The translations under genes and the position numbers were made by a program. Positions 42,211-52,370 of a stretch of 64,000 bases of DNA are shown here, one piece after another; the first letter of the stretch is position 1, and each line of letters begins with the position of its first letter. Location: NCBI RefSeq assembly GCF_003286415.2, contig NZ_CP043450.1:7006001-7070000 (forward strand), read 5' to 3'. The stretch comes from Mucilaginibacter rubeus (GTDB lineage: Bacteria > Bacteroidota > Bacteroidia > Sphingobacteriales > Sphingobacteriaceae). The notes below the pieces were generated by a model. The model made no database searches. It saw only the letters and a list, made by a program, of their open reading frames with translations, and was not told the origin of the DNA.

Positions 42211-45097
42211 CCAGGGGGCGTGGGCTAACTTTCAACGTTCCCGGTTTATAACCAAAATTGCCATTCATATCTGTACCGTTCATTATTATGGAATACGTTG
42301 TTGGTGTATCGGCAGTATAAAAACTGATGGATGCTTTGCCATCGGTACCGGTGTTTACGTTTGGTTGCCAGTATACGGTAGAGCGCAGGTCTGTTTGGGT
42401 TTTGCTTGTAGCATTAACCGCATACTTAGGACTGTAAAATTGCGATGGAAAGCTCAATGCCAAAGGTTTATACAGATAGCCGCCGGGTGTTTTACTGATG
42501 TTGGGGCCATGCCCGCCACGGGTGGTTATCTCCATAAAAGTAAAATCTCCTACATTGGTTCCTAACCAATCTGTTGAGATGTAACGGCTATAATATTCAT
42601 TGCCGTATTTAGAAGTTGTGTTGATCTCGATACCTTTAATATCCTCGGCACTGTTTGATTCGAGATACTGTTTGATTGCTAAAAAGTCAGGATCTTCTAT
42701 ATAATTGCTTTTAAATATGGTACCGAACGGGATGCCATCGATAACAAAGCAAATGGGTTTATTGTCAACAAAATACCATTGGAAAAAGATGCTTGGGGGT
42801 AATCTGTAAGAGCCAAATTGAACGTCGCTCCTGGTTTTACCCTGTACACTATAAACTATCGCTTTTTGTTTCATGATAGTTCCGGACCTGAAACTTTTAA
42901 CATGTTCTTGCAGGAAATCCATCCAGCTTTTCTTTCCGGCTTTTAGCAGGTCATTTTCATCAAAAACAAAGTCGGCATTGCCCGCGCCGTTTAGGTTCTT
43001 TGAATCTTTTACAATTTTCCTGGCCTTGATCTTTACTTCTTTTAAAGTACGCATATTGGCCGGAAGGTCATTTGCCAGGTTTTGGCGCATCCGGTTAATT
43101 TTAACACTATTGAATAACGTGGTATCATTACTTACATACCAGGGTATAATGGTGGCGGCCGGCGGTGCTGCGAGTACCGGCTGTGGTGGGTCATCGATTA
43201 CTATGCCTACATTAAAGTTTTTGGCCGTTTTGATAAAGTAAGCCGGCGTATCTGTAAGCGGTAAATTACGGAATACAAAGCCTCCGTTTGCATCGGTCAA
43301 CGTATCTGTAGCCAGTAAAGGCGATTTAGAGAATAGCTGCACTTTTGTTTTTTTAACCCCCTTATTAAAAATGTTAAGCACCCTACCTTTAATTGCTACC
43401 TCTGTTTCCGCGGCGTAAACCGGTTGTCTTTTTTCTTCGGGCCAGTTGTAGCTTACCCATCCTTGCGTTAACAGCAGGTTGTCGAGCGCGATACTCCGCT
43501 TTGGATCATTGCTGTTTAGGTAATATCCGGGCTCTTCCACGTAGCCCTTCAGCTCGGAGGTGAGCAGCATCCTGCTCACGATGCTTTCATTATTCAGGCT
43601 GTCGGGATGTACTTGTGTATCATCGGTAACGGCAAATGAAAAATTGCCTTCAACCGGTTTGCCCAATGCATCGGTGACATTGATAGCTACGGCAACGCTA
43701 TCGCGGAGTGCGTAAATAGTTTTATTGCTGCTGATATTGATATGCAGATCATCATGCCTGTCAATAAAAGTAAGCCGCTCATTAAGCGGACGATTCTTCA
43801 TATCAAGCAATACAAAATGAGCGATGCCAGATGGAAACCGCGCTTTGCTGATCATTTTACGGATAGCTGTTGTTCCTTTAAAGTTCACGACGGCACCAAA
43901 GCAGATCACCTCGCGCAACTTGCCAATCAAAAAATAACTATCTCCCGACCCGCTTATATTTTCGGTAGCGTATAAAGAAACCATCAGCGAATCGGCATCA
44001 GCCTTATTCTGGATGTTTAAAACAATGCCCGAGTTTTTCACTTTCGGCAAAGCGCATTCTTTAACCTGTCCGCCGGGTAGGGTAACTTTAGCGGTATAAC
44101 TTTCGCCTGCCTTGGGTATCATATCAAAGCTGCCCATGCCTAAATGTGCCGAGGTGAAGTCCGTTACCGTTTGTTTGTTTTCATCAAGCACAACACCTGA
44201 TATGTTAATGCTCCGTCCATCGAGGCCAATAGCCTTAAAGCCCACATGGGCAGGCAAGCCTGCCACCAGCTCGCCGCTTTCGGGCATAAATTGTACATCG
44301 GCATCCTGCGGGCGGTTAAAGTTGAGAGGGATATTTACCCGGTTGCCAGCGGCATCATTGGCTATGATCCTGATATCGCCGGGCTTGCCGGGTAAATTAA
44401 ATGTGATATCAATCAGGCCTTTTTCGTCTGTTTGTAGTGATGCTTTGTATAGCTGCCTTTTGCCTTTCATTACGGCAAGCTGCACCTGCTTGTTGATTAT
44501 CGCTTTCTTGTAGGTATCGCTTAGCAACAACTTAACGTGCGCCTGTTCTTTATCGTTGACCATGGCGCTTGAACTGGAATAATTAGCCATCCAGTTATTC
44601 GTAGCATCGTCGGCTATGGTGAACTGTTTGTAAAAAAAGCAGTCCTTGTTAAAGTTTTGCATCCATTGCGTATAGGCTGTGAGCGTATACGTGCCTGCCG
44701 GCAATTCGCTCAGGCTGATATTTCCCCAGGTAAGGCCATTTTCTACAGGCAAGCGTTGCTGTTTCACCACCACATTACTATCGGTAAGGATAGTGATGTA
44801 CATAATACCACTCTTGGCAGATGGCGTTAACAGGTGCGCGTTAACCAGATAAGCTTTAAACCACAAAGTATCCCCAGGAGTGTAGGAGCTTTTATCAAAC
44901 TGTAGATAGATCTTTTCGGCAGGGTTATGCCGAACAAGACTGTCGGTAACATTTTTGGCCCGAAGCAATCGGGCAGCTGTAGCTATTTGTTGTGCATACC
45001 CATGCTGAACTGATAATATGCAGATAAGCCATGCTGTTAAAAACAAGGATAACAACTTGCGATGGAACGGTTGCTTAAGGCCTATCATGTTTTTCAT
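42203..45097 (-). CDS. MG2/carboxypeptidase-regulatory/plug-like secreted protein, paralog B
   Basis: A 964-residue exported protein with a signal peptide at about 1-36 (cut after HGYAQ). An alpha-2-macroglobulin-like MG2 domain lies at about 60-150 (LQFDKSSYTPGDTLWFKAYL), then further sandwich domains, and a CarboxypepD_reg-like domain near 569 (GRVLNIFNKGVKKTKVQLF). A TonB plug-like region at 786-860 (ICFVIDGIPFGT, EDIKGIEINTTSKYG, FMEITTRGG) follows, and a final sandwich. There is no beta-barrel, so it is not a receptor. It is the second gene of an operon with paralog A (4-bp overlap, ATGA). Function unknown. Confidence 0.85.
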   Translation of the reverse strand: MKNMIGLKQPFHRKLLSLFLTAWLICILSVQHGYAQQIATAARLLRAKNVTDSLVRHNPAEKIYLQFDKSSYTPGDTLWFKAYLVNAHLLTPSAKSGIMYITILTDSNVVVKQQRLPVENGLTWGNISLSELPAGTYTLTAYTQWMQNFNKDCFFYKQFTIADDATNNWMANYSSSSAMVNDKEQAHVKLLLSDTYKKAIINKQVQLAVMKGKRQLYKASLQTDEKGLIDITFNLPGKPGDIRIIANDAAGNRVNIPLNFNRPQDADVQFMPESGELVAGLPAHVGFKAIGLDGRSINISGVVLDENKQTVTDFTSAHLGMGSFDMIPKAGESYTAKVTLPGGQVKECALPKVKNSGIVLNIQNKADADSLMVSLYATENISGSGDSYFLIGKLREVICFGAVVNFKGTTAIRKMISKARFPSGIAHFVLLDMKNRPLNERLTFIDRHDDLHINISSNKTIYALRDSVAVAINVTDALGKPVEGNFSFAVTDDTQVHPDSLNNESIVSRMLLTSELKGYVEEPGYYLNSNDPKRSIALDNLLLTQGWVSYNWPEEKRQPVYAAETEVAIKGRVLNIFNKGVKKTKVQLFSKSPLLATDTLTDANGGFVFRNLPLTDTPAYFIKTAKNFNVGIVIDDPPQPVLAAPPAATIIPWYVSNDTTLFNSVKINRMRQNLANDLPANMRTLKEVKIKARKIVKDSKNLNGAGNADFVFDENDLLKAGKKSWMDFLQEHVKSFRSGTIMKQKAIVYSVQGKTRSDVQFGSYRLPPSIFFQWYFVDNKPICFVIDGIPFGTIFKSNYIEDPDFLAIKQYLESNSAEDIKGIEINTTSKYGNEYYSRYISTDWLGTNVGDFTFMEITTRGGHGPNISKTPGGYLYKPLALSFPSQFYSPKYAVNATSKTQTDLRSTVYWQPNVNTGTDGKASISFYTADTPTTYSIIMNGTDMNGNFGYKPGTLKVSPRPLAP

Positions 45098-47973
45098 GGA
45101 TTGGTATTGCCTGTTACTTTTATTTTACCATAAGTGTAGCCAATGCTGCCATCCATATTGGTGCCTTCTAAAATATAGGTATAGGTTGATGGCTTATCTG
45201 CCGCATAAAATGATACGGTTGCTTTACCATCGGCACCGGTTGTTATATTGGGCTCCCAGTGTATGGTTGAGCGCAAATCAGGAGTTTGCTTATTGGTGCC
45301 ATTTGGTAAGTAGCGTGGGCGATAAAACCGGGAGGGTACACTTAATGCCAAAGGTTTATATAAATAAGCCCCGGGTGTGCGCGCTATAGCCGGCCCTTTA
45401 GCGCTACGTGTGGTGATCTCAACAAAAGCTATTTGAGATGGATTTAAAGAATGCTTCCAGTCCTCAAGAATATATCTCCAGAAATACTCCCAACCATATT
45501 TGCTCGAACTGTTAACCTCAATCCCCTTAACATCTTCAGCGCTATTTGATTCAAGATAGTTTTTAATATCATTTCCATTTGGCTCATTAAGTGACATTAT
45601 CTTAATAACACTACCAAAAGAGATCCCGTCGACGATTAACATCATGGGTTTGTTATCTATCAAATACCAAGGAATGGTAGGCACTGGAGGTATAGGAACA
45701 AATTGTAATATCGCGTTAACTTCATCACCTGATTTATCCTGCAAAGCAAACCTCAAATTGTACTGGTTGGTTAAAGTCCCCCATCTCAGGTTTGGAACAT
45801 GTTCTTTTAAAAAATCCAGCAGGCTCTTTTTTCCCGCTTTCACCATGTCGGCTTCGTCAAAAGCCAAATCAGCATTACCTGCCCCATTTAAGTTTTGTGA
45901 GCCCTTAACTATTTTCTTGGCTGTAATTTTTACCTCTTTCAAAGCCTTAGTGTTAGCAGGCAGGTTGTCGGCCAGGTTTTGCCGTACCCTGTTATTTTTT
46001 AAACTATTGAACAAGGTAGTATCATTGCTTACATACCAGGGCATTGGTGCGGGGCCGGCGGATGCAAGTACGATGGGGGGTGGAGCATCGTCCATGACAA
46101 TACCAACATTAAAATTTTTAGCGGTTTTAATAAAATAAGCCGGGGTATCTGCAAGCGGGAGATTACGGAACGCAAACCTGCCATTTTTATCGGTAAGCGT
46201 ATCAGTTACAACTATTGGCGATTTCGAAAACAGCTGTACTTTAGTTTGTTTAACGGGCTTGTTAAAAACATTAATTACCCGGCCTTTAACCGCCATTTCG
46301 GTTTCGGCAGCGTAACCAGGGTTATCCTTGCCTTCGGGCCAGTTATAGCTTACCCAGCCTTGTGTAAGCAAGAGGTTATCAAGTGCCTCTTTAGCTTGTG
46401 AATTATTAGCGGCGAGGTAATAGTAGGGTTGCTCCACAAAGCCTTTCAATTCGGATGTAAGCAATATGCGGGTAATAATATTCTCATTGTTCAGGCTATC
46501 CTGATGCACTTGCGCGTCGTCGGTAACCGCCATCGAAAAATTGCCTGCGAGCGGATTGCCGAGGGCATCTTTCGCGTTAATGTGTAATGATATGCTATCG
46601 CGCAGGTTATAAGCCATTTTATCTGCATTAATATTTAAATGCAGGTTGTCATGCCGGTTAATGAAAATCAGCCGCTCGTTTAGTGGCTTACTGTTTTTAT
46701 CAAGTAGCAAAAAATGAGTGATGCCAGAGGGGAAAAGCTTTTTGTTAATTTTTTGACTGATGGACGTGCCGTTTTTAAAATCGACCATTGCACCATAACA
46801 GATAATTTCGCGGGCTTTACCTACCAGGAAATAACTTTCACCCGAACGGGCAATTTTATCGGTTGCCGACAGCAGTACTTTTACCGAATCTTCATTAGCA
46901 GGATTGATTACGTTCAATACAATCCCATCGTTTTTAACATCAGGCAATGGAAATTCACGGATCGCGCCACCGGGCAAGGTTACTTTAGCTGTGTAATTTT
47001 CGCCGGCATTAACAACCGGCAGGTTAAAACTCCCCATGCCCAAGTGCTGCGTTGTAAAATTAGCTACCACCTGTTTTTCGTGATCAAGTACCTGGCCCGA
47101 AACATTGATGCCTTTACCATCCAGTCCTATAGCTTTAAACCCAACATGTGCAGGTAATCCGGCTACGAGTTCACCTCCCTCGGGCATAAACTGAACATCG
47201 GCATCCTGGGGGCGGTTAAAGTTTAGCGGGATATTTACACGGTTACCTGCACCATCTGCGGCAATAATGCGGATATCGCCCGGCTTGCCCGGCAGGTTAA
47301 AGGTGATATCTATCATTCCCTTTTCGTCGGTTTGCAGGCTTTGCCGGTATAAACGCCTCTTTCCTTTCATTACTGACAATTGTACCAGCTTGCCTGCTAT
47401 AACTGTTTTATAAGCATCGCTGAGCATTAGTTTAACGTGGGCCTGTTCCTTACCGTTGGTTATTACGCTTGAACAGGTGTAGTTAGCCAGCCAGTTGCTG
47501 CCGGCATCATCGGCAATGGTAAATTTTTTACGAAAAAAACAATCCTGGTTAAAATTCTGCAGCCATTGGGTATAGGCAACAAGGGTGTAAGTGCCTGCAG
47601 GTAAATCCTTAAGGCTGATGTTTCCCCAACTAAGTCCGTTTTCGACAGGCAGGCGTAAGCGCTTTTCTACAGTATTGCTATCGGTAACAATGCTCACATA
47701 CATTACCGCGCTTTTAGCCGATAGGTTAAGTGTAGGGGCATTAAAAAGATAAGCCTTGAACCATAAGGTATCGCCGGGCGTGTAAGTGTTTTTATCCAGT
47801 TGAAGGTAGATCTTCTCGGCCGGGTTTTGACGCGTGACACTATCCAACATCGATTTCATTTCAATTAAGCGTAAAGCAGGGGCTTTTTCCTGCGCGTAGC
47901 TTTGACTACTGAAAAATAAAACGGCTGTTATAATGATAAGGCGGCAAAACGCGAAAGCGCTCCGCTTCATCAT
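45094..47973 (-). CDS. MG2/carboxypeptidase-regulatory/plug-like secreted protein, paralog A
   Basis: A 959-residue paralog of the downstream gene with the same domain order. The signal peptide is at about 2-28 (MKRSAFAFCRLIIITAVLF, cut after QSYAQ), the MG2 domain opens with LQLDKNTYTPGDTLWFKAYL, and the plug-like region has MLIVDGISFGS, EDVKGIEVNSSSKYG and FVEITTRSAKG. The N-terminal two thirds are almost the same as paralog B, while the plug-like part differs more. A frame open to 48012 begins with TTG and adds 13 non-family residues, so ATG at 47973 is used. Tandem duplication is clear; the function is not. Confidence 0.85.
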   Translation of the reverse strand: MMKRSAFAFCRLIIITAVLFFSSQSYAQEKAPALRLIEMKSMLDSVTRQNPAEKIYLQLDKNTYTPGDTLWFKAYLFNAPTLNLSAKSAVMYVSIVTDSNTVEKRLRLPVENGLSWGNISLKDLPAGTYTLVAYTQWLQNFNQDCFFRKKFTIADDAGSNWLANYTCSSVITNGKEQAHVKLMLSDAYKTVIAGKLVQLSVMKGKRRLYRQSLQTDEKGMIDITFNLPGKPGDIRIIAADGAGNRVNIPLNFNRPQDADVQFMPEGGELVAGLPAHVGFKAIGLDGKGINVSGQVLDHEKQVVANFTTQHLGMGSFNLPVVNAGENYTAKVTLPGGAIREFPLPDVKNDGIVLNVINPANEDSVKVLLSATDKIARSGESYFLVGKAREIICYGAMVDFKNGTSISQKINKKLFPSGITHFLLLDKNSKPLNERLIFINRHDNLHLNINADKMAYNLRDSISLHINAKDALGNPLAGNFSMAVTDDAQVHQDSLNNENIITRILLTSELKGFVEQPYYYLAANNSQAKEALDNLLLTQGWVSYNWPEGKDNPGYAAETEMAVKGRVINVFNKPVKQTKVQLFSKSPIVVTDTLTDKNGRFAFRNLPLADTPAYFIKTAKNFNVGIVMDDAPPPIVLASAGPAPMPWYVSNDTTLFNSLKNNRVRQNLADNLPANTKALKEVKITAKKIVKGSQNLNGAGNADLAFDEADMVKAGKKSLLDFLKEHVPNLRWGTLTNQYNLRFALQDKSGDEVNAILQFVPIPPVPTIPWYLIDNKPMMLIVDGISFGSVIKIMSLNEPNGNDIKNYLESNSAEDVKGIEVNSSSKYGWEYFWRYILEDWKHSLNPSQIAFVEITTRSAKGPAIARTPGAYLYKPLALSVPSRFYRPRYLPNGTNKQTPDLRSTIHWEPNITTGADGKATVSFYAADKPSTYTYILEGTNMDGSIGYTYGKIKVTGNTNP

Positions 47974-48061
47974 GCAAACAAATACCGGCCGGGTAGGTTG
48001 GATGCGTTTCAATTTGGATATTATTTAGGTTTATAATTGGGTGATATAAAGCTAATTATTA

Positions 48062-48090
48062 TTGCTGATAAATAAAAGGTTGTATATTTA
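48062..48090 (+). promoter_or_regulatory. Promoter of the DUF1801-like gene
   Basis: TTG (48062-48064), an 18-nt spacer and TATATTTA (48083-48090, one mismatch to TAnnTTTG). The ATG is 4 nt further, again nearly leaderless. Confidence 0.5.
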
Positions 48091-48094
48091 TATT

Positions 48095-48580
48095 ATGCCC
48101 AAGGAAGAAGTTGCCGACCTGCTTTTCTTTTTAAGAATGTTCCCTGCCGAAGTGCGGGAACGGGCCTTATGGCTGCGCGATTTTGTATGGGATTTGTACC
48201 CGCAGGCCAATGAGCTTATCTATGATAATTATAATGCCCTGGCTGTTGGCTGGTCGCCTACCGAAAAAATGAGCCATATATTTTGCTCCTTTGCCATATA
48301 CCGTGGCGTTAATTACAATACACATTTCGGTTTTTACTGGGGCTCTGAACTTGCCGATCCGCAGAAACTATTAATTGGCGATGGTAAACAGTACCGCTAC
48401 CTGCTAATAAATGACCTTGCTGCTTTCCCTGAGCAGGAAATAAAAAAGCTGGTAGAGGAGGCCTGGCAAAACTCGCTGGCCAAGGTTAAAGATCCTAAAC
48501 AACTAACCCATGGCAAAACCATTGTTAAAATGATATCTGATAATAAGCGCGAGAAAAAGCTCAAAGCGCCTAAGAAGTAA
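48095..48580 (+). CDS. DUF1801-like protein
   Basis: A 161-residue cytoplasmic protein. The layout, a helix (VADLLFFLRMFPAEVRERALWLRDFV) followed by strands YDNYNALAVGW, IFCSFAIYRGVNYNTHFGFYWG and a basic tail (KREKKLKAPKK), resembles the DUF1801/YdhG-type fold, which is related to the CyaY-like group. The assignment is moderate. ATG at 48095 is chosen over an upstream TTG at 48062, because the TTG is the -33 box of the promoter. It stands alone, divergent from the MG2 operon. Role unknown. Confidence 0.78.
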   Translation: MPKEEVADLLFFLRMFPAEVRERALWLRDFVWDLYPQANELIYDNYNALAVGWSPTEKMSHIFCSFAIYRGVNYNTHFGFYWGSELADPQKLLIGDGKQYRYLLINDLAAFPEQEIKKLVEEAWQNSLAKVKDPKQLTHGKTIVKMISDNKREKKLKAPKK

Positions 48581-48649
48581 CCCCGTTAAAGCCTCCATTT
48601 TATTTTACAGGATAAAATATTTACTTTAAGCCTGTTAACTTATACCTTA

Positions 48650-51600
48650 ATGAAAAAAATCACAATGCTGATTTTATGCTGTTGCATAAGCATGTATGCC
48701 GGTGCACAATCAGCTCATTTATATTTCGATCGCCTTGATATCAAGAAAGGCCTGCCCGAGTCAAATGTGGGTTCCCTTCTTGAAGACAGTCAGGGATATA
48801 TGTGGTTCTCTACACAAAACGGACTGGTACGTTATGACGGCTACCGCTACAAAATATACAAACTCGGCTCTCCTAAACTGAATAAGCAGGTATCAACGCT
48901 GGTATTTAATGTAATTGAAGACAAAAACAAAACCCTGTGGATAACCACCCTTGCCAACGGGATTTTCAGATACAACCGGGCAACTGATTCTTTTACTCAA
49001 TACCCCTACCCGGCAAACCTGACTTACGGACAACTGATTGTGGGCGCCATAGATAATGATGGTAATTTATGGGGACGATTTGATTCGGCAACCAGCGGTC
49101 AAAATATGATGAAGTTTGAGCCGGGTACAGGGCAGTACCTTCTTTTTAGCAACAGGCAAAAGGGCATTTATCATATCAGGGCAACTGTTTACTATAACCC
49201 CGTTAAAACTGCAGATGGCAGTATCTGGTTTGGCTCAAACAACGGCATATACCGATATAACGGCGCCGGGAAGGGCTTTAGTGAATACCTTGCTTCAAAT
49301 GATACCGCAAAAATGCGCGCCGCTAATCCAATTTATGAAGCTCCCTCTGAGCCGGGGGTACTTTATATGAATACTTTTCATGGTCATGATAAAGCGCTGA
49401 GGTTTGCCCGTTATGACATCGGTACCGGTAAACTTAAAGAATATGGCCAGGCCAATGCAAAAGACAGCCTGTTGAGTGCCGGCATTTATAGCTTTTATGA
49501 AGATAAAAGCAAACGCCTTTGGATAGGCACCAATAAAGGCTTGTCAAAATTTAACAGGCAAACCCATGCTTTCAGCAACTGTACGCCTGTTGATACCATA
49601 AACTCGGCTACCAAAAATCAGTTTATCGGTTTCAAGGAAACGCGGGATGGCAAACTCTGGATCTCATCGTCGGCCGGTTTGGTTTATTTTGATCCCATAA
49701 CATCCGTTTTTAAACGCTATGTAACAGACCCTGACGACCCGGGTGCCCTGCCAAGCCTGGGTATAGGCGGTAAAACAATTGATCATACCAATACCCTTTG
49801 GCTTGGTTTTGGAAACGCGGGTGTAGCACGTATCAACAAGTTAAAAAGCGCCTTTACTGTATTTAAAAATAACCCGGCAAAAGCCGGCACTTATCCCGGC
49901 AAATTGGTAACGCTCAAAGCATGGCCCAATGGCGACGCCTGGTTAACCACCCGGCAGGGCATATATAAAGGCAATATCATAACCAACCAATACAAAAAGA
50001 TATACAATGTGGCCTCTAACGAGGGCTTTTTTCCGGGTTTTTGCTACGGACAAAACAACACACTGTATGTGGCAACTGAAAGCGGATTATTGGTGTACAA
50101 TACCATCACCGGGAAAAAAGAAAAATACAGCAACATCCCCGGCGACAGTACTTCCATTATCAGCAATTATGTACACTCGCTGTTCCAGGACCATACCGGG
50201 ATACTATGGATAGCCGTCGATATTGATGCCGGTATATGCTCTTTTAACCCGGTAACCAAAAAGTTCACCCGCTATCCGTACCGGGGCTCTTATGAAAAAA
50301 TAACTTCAAAAAATAAATACGCGCTTGATGATAGTCGTGCTATTACCTTTTATGAAGATCATGAAAATACACTTTGGATAGGTACCAATTTCGGGGGGCT
50401 TAACCGTTTTGACAGGAAAGCAGGCCGTTTCATATCCTATTTTAATAACGACATGCGAAAGGCCGCCTGTGTAGATAATATTTTTGAGGATAAAGCCGGC
50501 AGGCTTTGGGTTGGTACCTACCTCGACGGCCTGTTTCTATTCGACCGGAAAAAGGAAGCTTACGTAAAGCATTTTAACGAAGATTCCGGCTTGATATTTA
50601 ACTCGGTAATGGGCATTAATGAAGATAATGACGGCCGGCTGTGGGTAATAACCGAGCGGGGCTTTACCCGGATAGATCCCCGCACCATGAGGCTGAAAAG
50701 CTTTTTCATGGATGACATTTTACCCGGCAGGGATATTTTCAGGGGAATTGATAACGTGAACAGGCTTGCAGATGGAAGGATGCTTTTCCCCTTAAGTAAT
50801 GGTATCGCCGTTTTTAATCCCGAAGATTTAAATGACAACCCGTATGCCCCCGTTGTACACATCGAATCTGTTGCTTACAGCAATCCAAAATCAAGCGGCA
50901 ATGCTATAAATAATGTGTTAACCTACGGCCGTAAAACGCTCGAACTGCCTTATGACCAAAATCGGGTGCAGTTAAACTATGTGGGTTTACAATATGATAA
51001 CCCTGCGCAAAATATTTATGCCTACAAGCTGGATGGCTACGACAAGAACTGGGTACAGGCAGGCACCAACCGCTCGGTGACTTATAATAACCTTTCGGCG
51101 GGCACTTATGTATTTCATGTAAGGGCGGCCAACAGTTCGGGCGTGTGGAATAAAGCCGGCGATAGCATCGCCATTGTCATTGCCACAGCCTGGTATTTGC
51201 GCTGGTGGGCATGGCTCATTTATATTGTGTTATTTGCGTCGGCTATATACGCGTTTATTGCTTATCGTTCGCGCCAGCTTAAATATGAAAACCAATTGCT
51301 TGAAGAAAAAGTAAAGCAACGTACCGATGATTTAAGCAGGGCCAATAAAGAATTAAGCGAGCAACAGGAAGAAATTATTACCCAGCGTGATCAACTGGCC
51401 GATGCCGTCGATAATCTTAAAACTACCCAGCAGCAATTGATCCAGGCCGAAAAACTGGCTTCTCTGGGCGAACTTACTGCCGGGATAGCCCATGAAATTC
51501 AAAACCCGCTGAATTTTGTAAACAACTTTTCGGAGGTGAGCATGGAGCTGATAGATGAAATGGAGACTGAGCTAACCAACGGGGACGCGGAGGAAGCCAA

Positions 51601-52216
51601 AGCAATAGCCGCGGATGTGAAGCTGAATCTCGAAAAGATCCACCATCACGGTAAGCGTGCCGATGCCATTGTGAAAAATATGCTTCAGCACTCAAGGGCA
51701 GGCAGCGGCAGTAAGGAGCAGGTAAACATCAACAACCTTACCGGCGAATATTTCAAGCTGGCCTACAATGGCCTTCGCGCTAAAGACAAAACTTTTAATT
51801 CGGCATTGGTCACCAACTTTGATGATAGTTTGCCTTTGGTTAATATCGTTCAGCAGGATATTGGCCGCGTGTTGCTGAACCTGTATAATAATGCCTTTTA
51901 CGCGGTACATCAAAAGCAAAAAACAGCAGGGGAAACCTATAAGCCTGAAGTTGTAGTTACCACTGCCGTTCAGCCAGCTAAAGAAGGGGCAAAATCGGTT
52001 GTGATTACGGTCCGGGACAACGGTATGGGTATCCCTGATAATATTAAGGAAAAGATCATGCAGCCGTTTTTTACCACCAAACCAACCGGCCAGGGAACTG
52101 GTTTGGGCTTATCGCTCAGCTATGATATTGTGGTGAAAGGCCATGGCGGTAAAATTGATATTGAAAGTAAGGAAGGCGAGTACACTGTGTTTACGATTAC
52201 CTTGCCGGTGGGGTAG
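48650..52216 (+). CDS. Beta-propeller sensor histidine kinase
   Basis: A 1188-residue sensor kinase with a signal peptide (1-19, cut after YAGAQ). A two-lobed periplasmic beta-propeller region (about 25-740) has repeated Reg_prop blades such as LWIGTNKGLSKF, LWIGTNFGGLNRF and LWVGTYLDGLFLF. It is followed by a Y_Y_Y domain (about 763-840), one membrane helix (847-870) and a coiled coil. The HisKA H-box AHEIQNPLNFV (His about 947) and the HATPase (N-box LLNLYNNAFYAV, G-boxes DNGMGIPDN and GTGLGLSLS, to 1187) complete it. It has the sensor half of an HTCS but no receiver or AraC domain. A LytS/LytTR pair follows after a 340-bp repeat-rich gap. Confidence 0.93.
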   Translation: MKKITMLILCCCISMYAGAQSAHLYFDRLDIKKGLPESNVGSLLEDSQGYMWFSTQNGLVRYDGYRYKIYKLGSPKLNKQVSTLVFNVIEDKNKTLWITTLANGIFRYNRATDSFTQYPYPANLTYGQLIVGAIDNDGNLWGRFDSATSGQNMMKFEPGTGQYLLFSNRQKGIYHIRATVYYNPVKTADGSIWFGSNNGIYRYNGAGKGFSEYLASNDTAKMRAANPIYEAPSEPGVLYMNTFHGHDKALRFARYDIGTGKLKEYGQANAKDSLLSAGIYSFYEDKSKRLWIGTNKGLSKFNRQTHAFSNCTPVDTINSATKNQFIGFKETRDGKLWISSSAGLVYFDPITSVFKRYVTDPDDPGALPSLGIGGKTIDHTNTLWLGFGNAGVARINKLKSAFTVFKNNPAKAGTYPGKLVTLKAWPNGDAWLTTRQGIYKGNIITNQYKKIYNVASNEGFFPGFCYGQNNTLYVATESGLLVYNTITGKKEKYSNIPGDSTSIISNYVHSLFQDHTGILWIAVDIDAGICSFNPVTKKFTRYPYRGSYEKITSKNKYALDDSRAITFYEDHENTLWIGTNFGGLNRFDRKAGRFISYFNNDMRKAACVDNIFEDKAGRLWVGTYLDGLFLFDRKKEAYVKHFNEDSGLIFNSVMGINEDNDGRLWVITERGFTRIDPRTMRLKSFFMDDILPGRDIFRGIDNVNRLADGRMLFPLSNGIAVFNPEDLNDNPYAPVVHIESVAYSNPKSSGNAINNVLTYGRKTLELPYDQNRVQLNYVGLQYDNPAQNIYAYKLDGYDKNWVQAGTNRSVTYNNLSAGTYVFHVRAANSSGVWNKAGDSIAIVIATAWYLRWWAWLIYIVLFASAIYAFIAYRSRQLKYENQLLEEKVKQRTDDLSRANKELSEQQEEIITQRDQLADAVDNLKTTQQQLIQAEKLASLGELTAGIAHEIQNPLNFVNNFSEVSMELIDEMETELTNGDAEEAKAIAADVKLNLEKIHHHGKRADAIVKNMLQHSRAGSGSKEQVNINNLTGEYFKLAYNGLRAKDKTFNSALVTNFDDSLPLVNIVQQDIGRVLLNLYNNAFYAVHQKQKTAGETYKPEVVVTTAVQPAKEGAKSVVITVRDNGMGIPDNIKEKIMQPFFTTKPTGQGTGLGLSLSYDIVVKGHGGKIDIESKEGEYTVFTITLPVG

Positions 52217-52283
52217 GTTGACGCAGGGGAGATAGAACCTGTTAATTTGCGGGCTTTAAGAGGACATTAGGTGTAGATGGCCT

Positions 52284-52353
52284 GTCAGTCTGAGCTTGTC
52301 GAAGACTCGCGCGCAGAGGCCATCGCACCATGCTTCGACGAGCTCAGCATGAC
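52284..52353. repeat. Long inverted-repeat element, GTCA type, copy 6
   Basis: Arms GTCAGTCTGAGCTTGTCGAAG (52284-52304) and CTTCGACGAGCTCAGCATGAC (52333-52353; both given up to 20 nt for reference, with three mismatches). It lies between two co-directional genes. The CTGAGCT..GTCGAAG core differs from copies 1-5 but the outer GTCA/TGAC is shared. Confidence 0.85.
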
Positions 52354-52370
52354 ACCCGTTTTTCGAATCC

